A stretch of DNA of 64,000 nt from Chionoecetes opilio. Its lineage: Eukaryota > Arthropoda > Malacostraca > Decapoda > Majidae. The stretch's first letter is position 1; each line of letters begins with the position of its first letter. A program made the position numbers and the translations under genes. Where the stretch lies: assembly GCA_016584305.1 (NCBI GenBank), contig JACEEZ010002694.1, positions 23,133 to 87,132 of the forward strand, in the 5' to 3' direction. A model generated the notes under the pieces. It made no database searches, had not been told where the DNA came from, and saw nothing but the letters and a program-made list of their open reading frames with translations. Below, one piece after another: positions 32,401 through 43,839 of the stretch.

Positions 32401-32927
32401 TATTGATGTGAAAGAACTACTCTGGGTTTTTTTGGACACGTTTGGAGGCGGGTTTTAAATATGATACAAAGATAGATAAAAAAAATTAAAAAAAACAGGA
32501 ACCACAAACTGTCCCCGTAAATGTGTTTTCTTCTTCTTCAAACATTCATATCTAATGTTTTTTTTTTTATTCGATTTTTTCCAAAAAAAATATTCTACCT
32601 ACTTTTGTTTGGCCTAAAAAAATCCCTTGTTCTAAAAGGGGATGTTTTGCTGTGGAAAATTCCACAAATGACATGACTGTAAACTAGACATTTCCTTTTG
32701 GGTGGAAGCTTGGATTTTCCCCAACTAAAGTAGATAGAATTATATCAAAGTAAGAAAAACAAATACTTACCTTTTGCCAACTATGGAAAGTTCTGGCCAC
32801 TTGAACACGTCCCGCCACTGGCTTACAGGGCTATCCACCTCCCCCTGGCTTGACAGCACTCGCCAAAACCGTGAGGGAAAACAAGGCTTCCTTACAGTAA
32901 AATATCATTCAGTTTGGCGTGAGTACT

Positions 32928-33139
32928 TAACCCCTTGAGACCCAGAACGTAATTTCCATTATAATTTGGGTAACATTAGACGATTTTTAGTGAATATAAG
33001 CAATATTTTATAGATATGACCTGTTTAGTATCCTTGTCCACTAGTTGATTTGGTATATTAAGTCACTTTTCGTAATTGTATGGCTTACAACAGACGATTA
33101 TTTATAGCAAAGGAAAAATCTGGGTGCGAAGGGGTTAAA
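32928..33139 (+). mobile_element. piggyBac-like MITE (mirror copy)
   Basis: Mirror of 18677-18888 in the inverted arm, with both TIRs and TTAA. Confidence 0.75.
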
Positions 33140-33364
33140 CACCAAGCCCTCCTTGCTGTCCACTCCTCTGTCCAAACATGCAGCACCTAAACCACCTATT
33201 GCAGGGAACAAGGTTACTGATGGTGTTACTGTAAAGTCAGAAGATGAGTTCAGATAAAGGTAAACAGAAAGATGATGATGATGATGATGCACAAGTGTCT
33301 CCTTTGTGTCTTTTGCGGCGAACTAAACATCACAGGTGTCACTGCTCCACACACTGACACCTAC

Positions 33365-33858
33365 CCTAGATGACAGTATAGTCGCCACCTGCACTAATGT
33401 CGCCCCGGCGCCAAAAACTATGAATTATAGGGATCACTACTGTTTTTTTAAATGCCACTGAAGATGATACCCCAGTAGTTTATATCATGATTATAATCTA
33501 CCCTGTTTCAGTGTTGTTTTATGCTTTGTATCTGCAAGTATATACGGTTTCAAATTTCCCTACTCGTTTTTTTGGGGGCGACGAAGAAGGCGGGAGGACA
33601 CTCGGAACATAAACACTAGATGGCGACCTTAGTGTAGCCCGTTATCAACGTCGCCACTCGGTTATATTTTTGTAATTTGTTCATTTATAGCCATACTATG
33701 ACACAGATGAAGACACAAAATGACACAGACTCTCCAGATAGCCCCTTCTAACTTTCCTGAAATCATGGATGTAGAAATGTAAGTATTAACGCCACCACAC
33801 GTCTGTACATAAAAAAAACCCGTTGTCCTGGCGACTTTAGTGTTATCTACGGTACATA
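33365..33858 (-). mobile_element. 467-bp TIR element (mirror copy)
   Basis: Mirror of 17979-18448, with local differences near 33540-33660 that match the 7960-8060 version (ggcgacgaagaaggcggg). Confidence 0.75.
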
Positions 33859-34011
33859 ACAAAGGAGAGCACCTAAAGCACCTATTGCAAGGGACAAGGT
33901 TACTGATGGTGTTACCGTAAGTCTTCATCATGAATCATGCGTTTTAACTTACAAGACCCTTCAAAATATGCATTGAAATGGTACATGAATAGATGAGGCA
34001 TAGCTAAGGCT

Positions 34012-34224
34012 TAACCCCTTGAGACCCAGAACGTAATTTCCATTGTAATTTGGGTACCATTAGACAATTTTTAGTGAATAAAAGTAATATTTTATAGCTG
34101 TGACCTGTTTAGTATCCTGGTCCACTAACTCATGTGGTATTTTCAGTGACTTATCGCGATTTTATGGCTCGACAACATACAATTTTATATAGCCAAGGAA
34201 AGATCTGGGCGTGAAGGGGTTAAA
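34012..34224 (+). mobile_element. piggyBac-like MITE (mirror copy)
   Basis: Mirror of 17605-17817, clean, with both TIRs. Confidence 0.75.
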
Positions 34225-34430
34225 GTAATGACCTGTAGAAGTAAAAGTAAAGCAAAGGCTGACCTGTGAGAGTGTCTGTCTGTAGCGCACGTAGAGGTCC
34301 TTGAGGGAGAGGTTCAGTGTCCGGGCCAGGTCGTGGATGGCCAGCTGGGCCGAGGAGCTCACGGAGCGCACCTTCAGGAACAGGTGCTGGTGAGGCCTCC
34401 GAGGGGGCGCCTGGGGAACATTCATTACTA

Positions 34431-34639
34431 TAGTCGCCGCACGTTAAGTTGGTGAAAATGGGGCCCCTTCCCTCCCCCTTCCGAATGCACGGGATTGGTG
34501 AGGTGTTGGGGTTTGGGTGAGAATGCCTTACTAAAAGTTTCCGCCTAAAGCCCCCACCAACCCTCAGCCAATCCCGTGCGTTGGGAAGGGGGGAAAGTGA
34601 GGGGCCCAAATTTTTCGCCAACTTAACGTGCGGCGACTA
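34431..34639. mobile_element. 212-bp fold-back MITE (copy C)
   Basis: Mirror of 17186-17397. Confidence 0.75.
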
Positions 34640-34765
34640 AACTCACAATTCAATTACAGGGACTTTCTATTATACATATTGGAACCAAAAAACAAACTAC
34701 TTTACAGTTACAATATATTTGTAAGTAAATATTCCTTACATTAAGTAGGCAATCTGGAGTAATGT

Positions 34766-35348
34766 GTTGACCTGGATTATCCTATAGGTAGTATAGGCGC
34801 AGCTAGGGCCCCTCAAGCTTGGGGGCCCCAAACCTGGGGTCCCTGCTAAAAGATTTCCATATATGATTTTTTTTGAAAAATGATATTTTGCATTGCTGAA
34901 TAAATTTATTTAACTTATAATAAAATTACAAATAATTTGAGATAAAGGGCCCCGTTTGAGCCTTTATTTTAGATAAAGGGCCCCTGTTTTAGCCTTTATT
35001 TTAGATAAAGGGGGCCCTGTTTGAGGGCCCTTTTTTTTGAGATAAAGGGCCCCTGTTTGAGGCCCCTTTTTTTGAGATAAAGGGCCCTGTTGAGCCTTAT
35101 TGAGATAAAGGGCCCCTGTTTGGGGACCCTAGCTGTAAATCATGGGGCCCCAGTCCCTGTTTGTTTATCATCGTGCTAAAAACAGTAAAACACTTATTTG
35201 TGAATGTAGCGTAATTTGATTTTCAGCTCACTTATTTGCTATACAATGTAAAAAAATTCGGGTGCGGGCGGAGTTAGAGGGTGGCTCCCTCTGAGGGGCC
35301 CCACAATTTAATTAGCCTAGGGGCCCCAAAAGGTCATAATCCGGCCTG
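34766..35348 (-). mobile_element. hAT-like MITE with 33-bp repeat (copy C)
   Basis: Mirror of 16467-17053 with indels. Confidence 0.65.
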
Positions 35349-36341
35349 GTGTTGACTGATGAAAAATGCAATAAGACTGGAATTAAGTACCAAATGGAGT
35401 TGATAGCAAGACATAAGGGGACAATTAAGCTAAGAAAGATCAAGTGTCTGAACACGTGAAGAAATCCACCTTTATGAACAGAACCAGACAAATGGAATGG
35501 GTTGGAGGCAGAAATGTCAGAGCAAGAAGCATTCAGGAGTTCAAGGTCTGGAGAAGCCGAGTACTATACTTAGATATTTACAACTAGAGTAAGCATTGTC
35601 ACAAAGGGCTGAAATAAACATTCTGTGCTAAGAAATTAATGAACTTTTGTAACACTTCACGTTCTTAAAAATAAGTGAGCCATACAAAATCCTTGTTTAC
35701 AAAAGCCTCCCTCTTCCTCTTCTTGTGACCTGCACGCTTTTGTTTCGGAGTAAGTTTTCCTTGCGCACCCGTGGCTACCTTACCTAACCCTTTCCATACC
35801 TGAACCTTACCTAAACCTGAACCTTACCATACATACCCTAAAATACCCAACATACCCTACATACTATACATACATAAGAACATAAGAAAATAAGGAAGCT
35901 ACAAGAGGCTGCGAGCCTACAAGCGGTAGTTCCTGTGCCCATACCCATACACCCATACTATTCTACAGGGCTCTTTTATTATCCTTGAATGCCGCCTTGC
36001 TCACCCCACAATGTGCTTGAGCGCCTCCAGCACGGCTCTCACAGGCTGGGCTGGACGCTGCCTCCCCCCCCCCACTCGCCCCCACCAGGCCGTTGAAGTG
36101 GGCGATCACAAGCTCCCCCTCCCTTTGGGCGTGGCGGAGCTCTTGGTGTCCTGGAGGTTTAAAAATAAGAAAATAAGGAAGCTACAAGAGGCCAAGAGTT
36201 TTTCCCGCTTGAATCCGTTACTTCTGTTCTACCCTGGGCTGGTTTTTACAACATTTCTGAACAACATTTTAAACATTCTGAACATTACAAAGGAGCGAAT
36301 ACAGAGAATCTTTGCTGTATAGAGTCATCATCATCATCATA

Positions 36342-36640
36342 AAGCAGTGGTTCTCAACGGTGGTCCATGATGTCTGTTCTAGTGGTCCACAGAACGTTCA
36401 AGATATTTGGAAATAAAGTAAAATATATATGAAACCAAAATGTTAGCTGTTAATATCTTTTTATTTATTCTGAAAATTCAGTTTATTTTATATCTATAAA
36501 ACCCCTTGACCTCCCTTTTAAAAAATTTTCCCCTTTTTCACATATCTCAAAGTAAAAAAGGAGAGGTCCATGTTTTTTTTTTTTAATTGGGCAGGGGCCA
36601 TGGCTTGAAAAAGCTGAGAACCACTGTCTATAGTCATCAA
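36342..36640 (-). mobile_element. hAT (Charlie-like) MITE (copy C)
   Basis: Mirror of 15174-15460, noisy. Confidence 0.75.
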
Positions 36641-37359
36641 TGAAGGTTTTTTACATGCTGATTTTTGATGCATGCACTTTTTTGGTCGGGCGGGAGTGAG
36701 ATCAGTCAAAAAAGTGTAAAAAGAAAAAGGTCTTTTTTAATGGATAAAATTTTTAATGAGTGGGTGTGGGCTGACCCCACAACATGGTGAAAAATACCTC
36801 ACTTACTAAACCTTCCAATACATATATACATCCAAGAAAAAAGAAAAAAAGGAAGCTACAAGAGGCCGTGAGCCTACACGGGGATTCCTTTCTTAACTAC
36901 ATCCACTTTTTTTCCCATCATGAAATTTATCCGACCCTTTTAAAGACCCCATAGACTCCGCACTACCACCTGAGACATACCATAAATATGCCCACCACCT
37001 GACGGGATTCTGGTCCTTGACACAGACGAGGGCGGGAGGTGTTGGCACATGCCCCACCCCGGCCTGGCCCCGGGTGGGTGAGAGGGCGGGGTACGGGCTC
37101 ACCATGGCGGCGGGAGGCGCTGTGCGTCACCCCGGGGGAGCGCCTCCACACCGCCACCACACGGGGGGCGGGGCCCAGCAGACCCGGGAAACCCTGACAC
37201 AGGTGGAGTAAAACCCCCCGGGCCCTCCCACAGAAGAAGAGGAGGGGGGGGGGGAGGAAGGGGGAGGCTCGTCAAAAACCTGATGCGGTGAGGGTCGGGT
37301 GCACCCTTTTTCCCCCCTGAAAGTAACAACCTTTATCAAAATTTGCTTACATGCCAATG

Positions 37360-37985
37360 AGGAGAAGAAGAGAAGGTAGAAACTATAGAAGTGAAGGGTG
37401 TGAATAGATAAAGTGAAATTTTTGCTATTTTGGGTGACATTTTAGATAGGAGGGGGGAGTGGAGAGAGCAGTAGAACATGGGTGCAATACAAGGGATAAG
37501 TGGAGAGAGATAGCGGGACTGCTGATAAACAAGAGTTTTCTACGGGGAAAAAAGGGAAAGAGTTTTTGAAGCATGTAAAGACAGTATTGCTGTAGGGTTC
37601 TAAACCCGGGTTTTTGACAAAGAAGTTTGGAGGATGTTTTGGGTTTGGGGTGTGAGGGAGAATGTGGGGTTTTGGGGCGGGGACCACTGGAGAGATGAAG
37701 TGTCTAGTGAAGAGGGGGCAAAAAAAGGGGATTGAAGGAGCTGAGACAGTGCTGGAGTAAGGCGTTGAGGGGGTTTTGGGGCACGTGAAGGGGAGAGAAG
37801 GTGGTGAGGATTGGGGAGGGGTTTAGAGGAAGTGCCGGGTCCCCGCCCACCGGGAGACCAAGGAAAAGACATGGAGGGACTGTGTTGAAGAGGATCTGAC
37901 AGCATTGGGGATTTAAGAAGTGAAGAGGTAGAGATAGTTGAAGGTATCGGCCGCTGCTGCACTGATACCGCCCATTGTGACGTCC
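37360..37985 (+). mobile_element. LINE remnant (copy C, noisy)
   Basis: Mirror of 13735-14395 with many indels. Confidence 0.7.
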
Positions 37986-38189
37986 TTCCTGACTGACTGA
38001 AATTTTTAAGAGTCAGGTTGGCAGAGCACAGAGGAGAGGTTGGAAGCAGCGCGAGGCAGCCGGGAGGGTGGCTGGTAATGACAAAAGCCGGCCCGGAAAC
38101 CTCCCGATCAGGTGCTGCCTTTGGGCCCCCGGCAGCTGGTGAACCCTTGTGGGTAACCAATTTTTGGGGGTTTGTATATTCAATTTTTT

Positions 38190-38527
38190 TATTATGGTCA
38201 AAAGACAAAGGAAGCCACCCCCCTGCCTCCCTTTTCTATTCTAGGGGGCAGCTGATTGGTGCATCCTGTATCATCATCCCAATCAAAAATATCTTCACTA
38301 CTTAAAATACAGCCCACGGACAGAGCAATCTACTACAAAAGGTAACAAAATCAAAATTCACTTTGTAGTGAAGTTTTCTCGTCCAGGGGCCCCGCGCGTT
38401 AGTGTGAAAATTTTGGGTTTTTTGGTAGTGATGATACGGGGAATGCCCCCAATCAGCTGCCCCGTAGAATAGAAGGGGGGCAGGGGGCGGGTTTCCACTG
38501 CTTTTTGACCAAATAAAAAAAATAGAC
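38190..38527. mobile_element. Fold-back MITE (copy C, noisy)
   Basis: Counterpart of 13187-13524 in the inverted arm. Confidence 0.7.
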
Positions 38528-38592
38528 TACATTGTATAGGTGGGGCAGGCCTATGTAATATCTGCATGTATCTTTTTTACTAACATTTTTTA

Positions 38593-38802
38593 TTAACCCC
38601 TTCACGCCAATTTTTCCCTTTGCTAAAAAAAAATTGTATTTTGTCGACCCATAAAATTACGAAAAGTCACTTAATTACCAAAAAAGTTAGTCAACAAGGG
38701 TATAAACGGGTCATATCTAAAAATATTGTTATATTCACAAAAAATTGTTAATGATAGCCAAACTACAAGGGAAAATTTACTTCTGGGTCTCAAGGGGGTA
38801 AT
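38593..38802 (-). mobile_element. piggyBac-like MITE (mirror copy, noisy)
   Basis: Mirror of 12891-13103; ends ttaaccccttcacgcc and ctcaagggggtaa. Confidence 0.7.
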
Positions 38803-38811
38803 GATGTAAGG

Positions 38812-39785
38812 GAGGCCCCAAAGATACGAGCAGTTAGGTTCCCCTGGCATATCGTAAAGCGAAATCTGTATAACGAAACACATAACTTATGGTAAAATAT
38901 AGGTTTGGTTCCAGGACCCCATCAATTAAAAGAAAAAAAGGGAAAAAAAAAAAAAGACATGTTTTTCATGTAAAAAAACTATACAAACACAACCCAACCT
39001 CAAAATCTCAAAATAGGGTCTATATAACACACCACCCACCACCACACAAAACCGAATTTAAATGTCACACAGTAGGACAGAGCACAAAAAGTCACAATAA
39101 GACATTTAAATAACAGCAAATCACTAAAAATTTATACAAGCACAAAATACAAGCAACAAAGACGTATTACTATGGGGGCGCCGGGTGTACACTAGAGGAG
39201 AGGGGAGGGTAGGTAAGGGGCAAGGGGGGGGTGCCAACCTTTCCCCTGCCCAAAAACTCGCTCTGCGCATCTGAAACATTGTACCCTCTTCAGTCCTCGT
39301 TCACTTTTTTCCCCAGTTTTCCCCCAAATGAGACACCGAGAGCTGGCTATTTCCACCTTCACACCCCCCCGCCCTCCCCACCACGCGGCCAAATCTTTCC
39401 CGCACCCTCACCACCTGTTTTGACTTGTCGTACATTTTTTGGGGTTTTTCACGCTAAAACAAGGCCGAGATAGGTTGGGAAGGCGTGTTTTTGTTGTCCG
39501 CCTCAGTTTGCCAAAAAGGGTGTTAATTTTGTAGGCCCCAAATTTTCGTACCGAGCCACCCGAATTATCATTTTTCAGATTTTTATCGTAAACCCTTAGG
39601 GAAAATCATATAGTCTAAATGACTTTATAATTTTTTTAAATAACTTGTAATTTACTTTTAGTAAATAAATTGGTAATTTTTTTCACCCCCCGTTTTAAGC
39701 GTACTTGGGTTTTTTGATCTCGTATTTGAAAATAACCCCAATTTACACATTCGTATATCGAAGCCGTAAACGGGACCCCCCGTAC
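38812..39785 (-). mobile_element. Tigger-like element (copy C)
   Basis: Noisy inverted counterpart of 11861-12883. It stops about 50 bp before the N at 39836. Confidence 0.7.
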
Positions 39786-39835
39786 TCATATTTTAAGGTA
39801 GATTATTCCGGGACGCCCTGTATAATGCCAAAAAC

Positions 39836-39836
39836 N
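39836..39836. other. Single ambiguous base (N) at a copy junction
   Basis: The only N in the window. Left of it is noisy intron 6 sequence of copy C; right of it is clean copia sequence of copy D. Confidence 0.95.
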
Positions 39837-40003
39837 TGCCAGTGTCGATTTGCGCAGTGTCCAAATGGGAAGATGTGTCTCAGTCCAATACCAGTGCTCT
39901 GCGAGCTCCTAGTGTGTGTGGTGATGTGGAAATTGGGGACTTTAAAAGGCTTAAAAGGAAGGGGGCTTTATTATCTTTCTGTGCGACACTAATAATGTAC
40001 GGG

Positions 40004-40373
40004 CCCTATTTACTGGCAGTCAAGGAAGGTTCGACGGGTGGTCAATTCAACTCTTGCTGCTGAGACCCTGGCACTTCTGGATGGTGCTAGTACTGCGGTG
40101 TATGTGGCCAGTATTCTGCAGGAGATCTCTGGATGTGGGAGGATCCCTATCAGATGTTTTGTGGACAACCGTAGCATAGTGGAAGCCCTATACACCTATA
40201 AATTGGTGGACAACAAGCGTCTGAGGATTGATATATCAGTGCTTCGAGATATGTTGGATCAAGGGGAATTGAAGGAGGTAACGTGGGTGGAGACATCGAA
40301 GCAACTGGCAGACTGCCTTACCAAGAAGGGCGTGTCGACTATGCGGCTGCGGGAGGCAGTCAGTCGGGATTAG
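40004..40373 (+). pseudogene. Ty1/copia RNase H (C-terminal end of pol)
   Basis: The reading GPIYWQSRKVRRVVNSTLAA, ETLALLDGASTAVYVASIL, FVDNRSIVEAL, KRLRIDISVLRDML, VTWVETSKQLADCLTKKG is the C-terminal RNase H of copia-type polyproteins (acidic residues in AAET, VDNRS and RIDI; end motif QLADCLTK). The frame is broken near 40000 and the rest of the element lies beyond the N. The stop is at 40371. A polypurine tract and an LTR follow. Confidence 0.85.
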
Positions 40374-40466
40374 GTGTTGACTGTCATCAGCAACATGTAG
40401 GGAGTGTAAATATGTGTATTGGTGAACATACAATTGTACATAGTTGTATGTACTAAAGGAGACATG

Positions 40467-40486
40467 CAAAGAAAAGAAAAGAAAAA
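40467..40486 (+). promoter_or_regulatory. Polypurine tract of the copia element
   Basis: aaagaaaagaaaagaaaaa, about 11 bp before the LTR start proposed at 40498. Confidence 0.6.
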
Positions 40487-40497
40487 TATAGCGAATG

Positions 40498-40704
40498 TGT
40501 TAATATAGCGAGTGTGTTAGCACGTTCCTATGTTTATGCGCGCCCGCCGCGGCGGGAACCAATGGGAGACCGCCATTTCATCAGCTGTCTCATGATGTCA
40601 TCACTGGTGATCACGTGACAAGTTGACCACGTGGAGTCACTGGAGGGAAGAGTCAGTCAGTCCCCAGCGCGCGGTGAGTGCAGTAGTGTACAGGATTATT
40701 AACA
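40498..40704 (+). repeat. Copia 3' LTR
   Basis: About 207 bp with perfect 8-bp inverted ends, tgttaata...tattaaca (TG...CA rule). The base after aaca resumes the LINE sequence (gaaactatagaag) found in the other copies. Confidence 0.7.
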
Positions 40705-41340
40705 GAAACTATAGAAGTGAATGGTGATGTAATAGATGAAGTGAAAGTTTTGCTATCTTGGTGACATGTTAGATAGCGAGGGTGGAGTGGAGAGAGCAGT
40801 AAGAACATGGTTAGCAACTACATGGATGAAGTGGAGAGAGATGGCAGGACTGCTGATAAACAAGAGTATTCCACTGAAAAACAGAGGAAGAGTATTTGAA
40901 GCATGTATAAGATCAGTATTGCTATAGGGTTCTGAGACATGGGCTTTGACGAAGAAGTTGGAGGATGTGTTGGTTGGGTGTGATGGGAGAATGTTGAGAT
41001 ATATGGCTGGGACCACATGGAGAGATGAAGTGTCTAGTGAAGAGGTGGCAAGAAAATGTGGATTGAAGGAGCTGAGTACAGTGCTGAGAGTAAGGCGATT
41101 GAGGTGGTTTGGGCACGTGAAGAGGAGAGAAGGTGGTGAGGCATTGGGGAGAGCTGTTAGAGTGGAAGTGCCAGGTCGCCGTCCACCGGGCAGACCAAGG
41201 AAGACATGGAGGCAGTGTGTTGAAGAGGATCTGACAGCATTGGGCATTGAAGAAGTTGAAGCTATGGATATAGATAGTTGGAAGTGTATCATCGGCCGTC
41301 TGCTGCACTGATACCTGCCCATTGTGACGTCCTTCACTGA
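40705..41340 (+). mobile_element. LINE remnant (copy D, partly open)
   Basis: The same LINE tail, open at 40946-41311 (TKKLEDVLVGCDGRMLRYMA, RLRWFGHVKRREGGEALGRA). Residue differences from 13763-14311 exist (for example MDIDSW for MDRDSW). Its 5' part abuts a copia LTR. Confidence 0.8.
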
Positions 41341-41514
41341 ATGACCTGAGAAGTTTTACAGATGTCAGGTTGAGCAAAGCACAGAGGAGAGGTTGGATGC
41401 AGGGACGGTGGCCGAGTCAGATGAGAGAAGCACGGCCCCGGTAACCTCCCCGATCAGGTGCTGTCCATTGGCCCTTCGCAGCTGGTGAACCATCTGTGAG
41501 TAGCCAATTCCAAT

Positions 41515-42388
41515 GATCTGAAACTCGAGAAATGCCAGTGGTCGCTGGCAGTTTTAACTCAAAGGTTGGTCTACTGTGTTTTGGCTCCACGACTAATATT
41601 TTTCATAAATTAATTTTGCGATAAACATTGATGCACCGCATCTGAATACCAAAAAATATAGTTCTTCTGTTGTTCTACTAATTATATGGATGACATGCAT
41701 TACGATGGAACGTTCTACAATAGCAATTTAATGCAAATTACTCGCCTCGAGTAGCAAAGCTTAATATATTTTTTACATGTATATTGTGGCAGGGAAAAAT
41801 TGGGCGTTTTTCACACGGGTTTTTCTAAGACAGAAACTGCTGCTCTGGAAAAACGCTTGTCAAAATAAAATAACAATCCCTTTGGGGAAAAAGAAAAAAT
41901 TTAAAGAATCCCGGGAAAATGGGCTTTTTTTCTGCCCAATGTAGGTTAAAATTTTGGGGGAAAGGCGACTTCCCGGGGCGGGGTGGGGGGCGGGAGATTG
42001 AATAAAAACATTCGATTTCCCAGGGTCGACCCTTTGAACTTCCGGGTTTTTTCTATCTGTTGGGATACACAAAATAACAGGAAAAATGACTGCCTGGGTA
42101 TGAAAATTTTTAAAAACATTCGTTTTTGGGACTAATAATATCATAGATAGCATTTCCTCCCCCTCCTCAACAAAACCTACTTGGTTTTTTGGTTTATTAC
42201 AATGTTTTCCCAAAACCCGGTTTCTATCCCAATATACATTAGAAAAAATCGTTCTTAATATTATACTTTTTGTGTTTTAAGTGCGGGTGGAATAAGCCCA
42301 TTTTTTTTCTTTAAAAGTTGCCCAAATTTTTTCCCCAAAATTGGGATTTAAACGCCACCGACCACTGGCATTTCGGGGTTGCAGTTCT
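41515..42388. mobile_element. DNA transposon specific to copy D
   Basis: Near 41515 the sequence leaves the alignment with the other copies and it returns near 42395. The two edges are inverted repeats: aaatgccagtggtcgctggc at 41532, and ccgaccactggcattt near 42357-42374 on the opposite strand. About 0.87 kb, no recognisable coding sequence; superfamily not determined. Confidence 0.65.
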
Positions 42389-42429
42389 TTTCTAATTTTT
42401 GGGATTGTAAAACCCCTTTTTTTTTTATT

Positions 42430-42785
42430 AGGGTAAAAATGCAGTGGGAAAAGGCCATGCCCCCTCCCTCCCCTTCTTTTCCCTACGGGGCGGGGTGTTT
42501 GGGTGCATTCCTCGTTCATCACTCCCAAACCACAATATTTTTCACAAAATTAAACCGTGTGCCAAATGGACAAAGCAATCTTCACTACGGGGGGAAAAAA
42601 AATCAAAATATCCACTTTGTATTTAAGGATTGCTCGGTCCAGGGGGCCCACGCGCTTTTAAAGTAGTGAAATATTGTAAATTTTTAGGATGATACGAGGA
42701 ATGCCCCCAATCAGCGCCCCGTAAAAATGAAGGGGAGGCAGGGGCATGGCTTCCTTAGTGAAATTTTGAACTATAAAAAAAATAG
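42430..42785. mobile_element. Fold-back MITE (copy D, noisy)
   Basis: Fourth counterpart, between the copy D exon 7 region and its piggyBac-like MITE. Confidence 0.7.
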
Positions 42786-42855
42786 ACTACGTTGAAAGGG
42801 GTAGGCAGGACCTATGATATATCATGCAGTCCCTTATTCTACAAAAATTTTATTA

Positions 42856-43064
42856 TAACCCTTAAAGGGCCCAGATTTTTCCTTTGCTAAAAAAAATTGT
42901 ATTTTTGTCGAGCTATAAAAATTACGATGCATTTAATATACCAAACAAGTTAGTCAACAAGGGTACTAAAACAGGCATTTTCATAAAATATTGCTTATTT
43001 TCCAAATTTTTCTAATAAACCCAAAACTACAATGGAAATTACGTTCTGGGTCTCAAGGGGTTAA
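42856..43064 (-). mobile_element. piggyBac-like MITE (copy D, noisy)
   Basis: A further copy of the element next to exon 7, ending ctgggtctcaaggggttaa. Confidence 0.7.
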
Positions 43065-43839
43065 CGATTACCCCAAAATTTGAAGGTAGATTATTCAGGA
43101 CTCCCCCTTTGTAAAATCCAACACAGTGAATGTTGGGACCCCATCAACAGTAAAACTTTACCCTTCCATCCATTTACCAAAAACAGCACCCAAAAAACCG
43201 ACCATAAAACCAGGCTGCCCCCTCCACCATGGCCCCCGGGCTGCTGCTCGCTAAAGAGGCACTAAAACCAGTGGAAACCCCCCCAGCCGGGGTTGCCACA
43301 CTCCCCGGGCACCAGCGCCACCAAAACCCACACTCCCACCCCTTTCACGGGGGAATCTGGGGAAAAAAAGGGGGCTTTTCTAAATGCCCTCTGCATCACT
43401 CCTTTTTTAAAAAGGGGAAAAAATTAGGGAAAATATGAGGGGATTTTTTTAAAAAAGTTTGGAAAAGCAAGGTGCTTTCATTGCTAGTGATAAGAATCTA
43501 CTTTTATGGTCTTTAAAAAAGGCAGCGCATTTTTGGCATCACAATTTCAAAAAGGGGGAAAACGGAAATCAGTTTTTTTTTTTTTAAAATCCTACCGAAC
43601 ATGGACCTATTTTGGGCCCCGCACACGGGGTGAAGGACCGCGAAATTGGCCGGCTTGAGGTCCATCCAGGTGCCCGGCGGCCAATCCGGGGCAGGGGGGC
43701 CCCGGGGCCAGCCGGGAAAGGGGTTTACGGGGACAAACTTCACCTCGCCGGCCTCCAAAATTTGCCCCGGGTCCGGGCCCAGCGCCCCAGGAGCCTCAGC
43801 AGGGGCAAAAAACCCTGCAAGCATGGGAGTCTCCTCAAA

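Larger units (their letters stand above)
30108..38148 (-). pseudogene. ATR: ATR copy C: exons 12 to 7, inverted
   Basis: This is the mirror of the + strand copy. Exon 12 is at 30108-30273, exon 11 at 32771-32869, exon 10 at 34264-34410 (open, 147 bp), exon 9 at about 36010-36150, exon 8 at about 36999-37316 and exon 7 at about 38000-38148. Exons 12 and 10 are clean and exon 11 is nearly so; exons 9 to 7 are noisy, with runs of C, G and T inserted. It continues through the Tigger-like element to 39835, just short of exon 6, where an N breaks the sequence. Confidence 0.8.
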
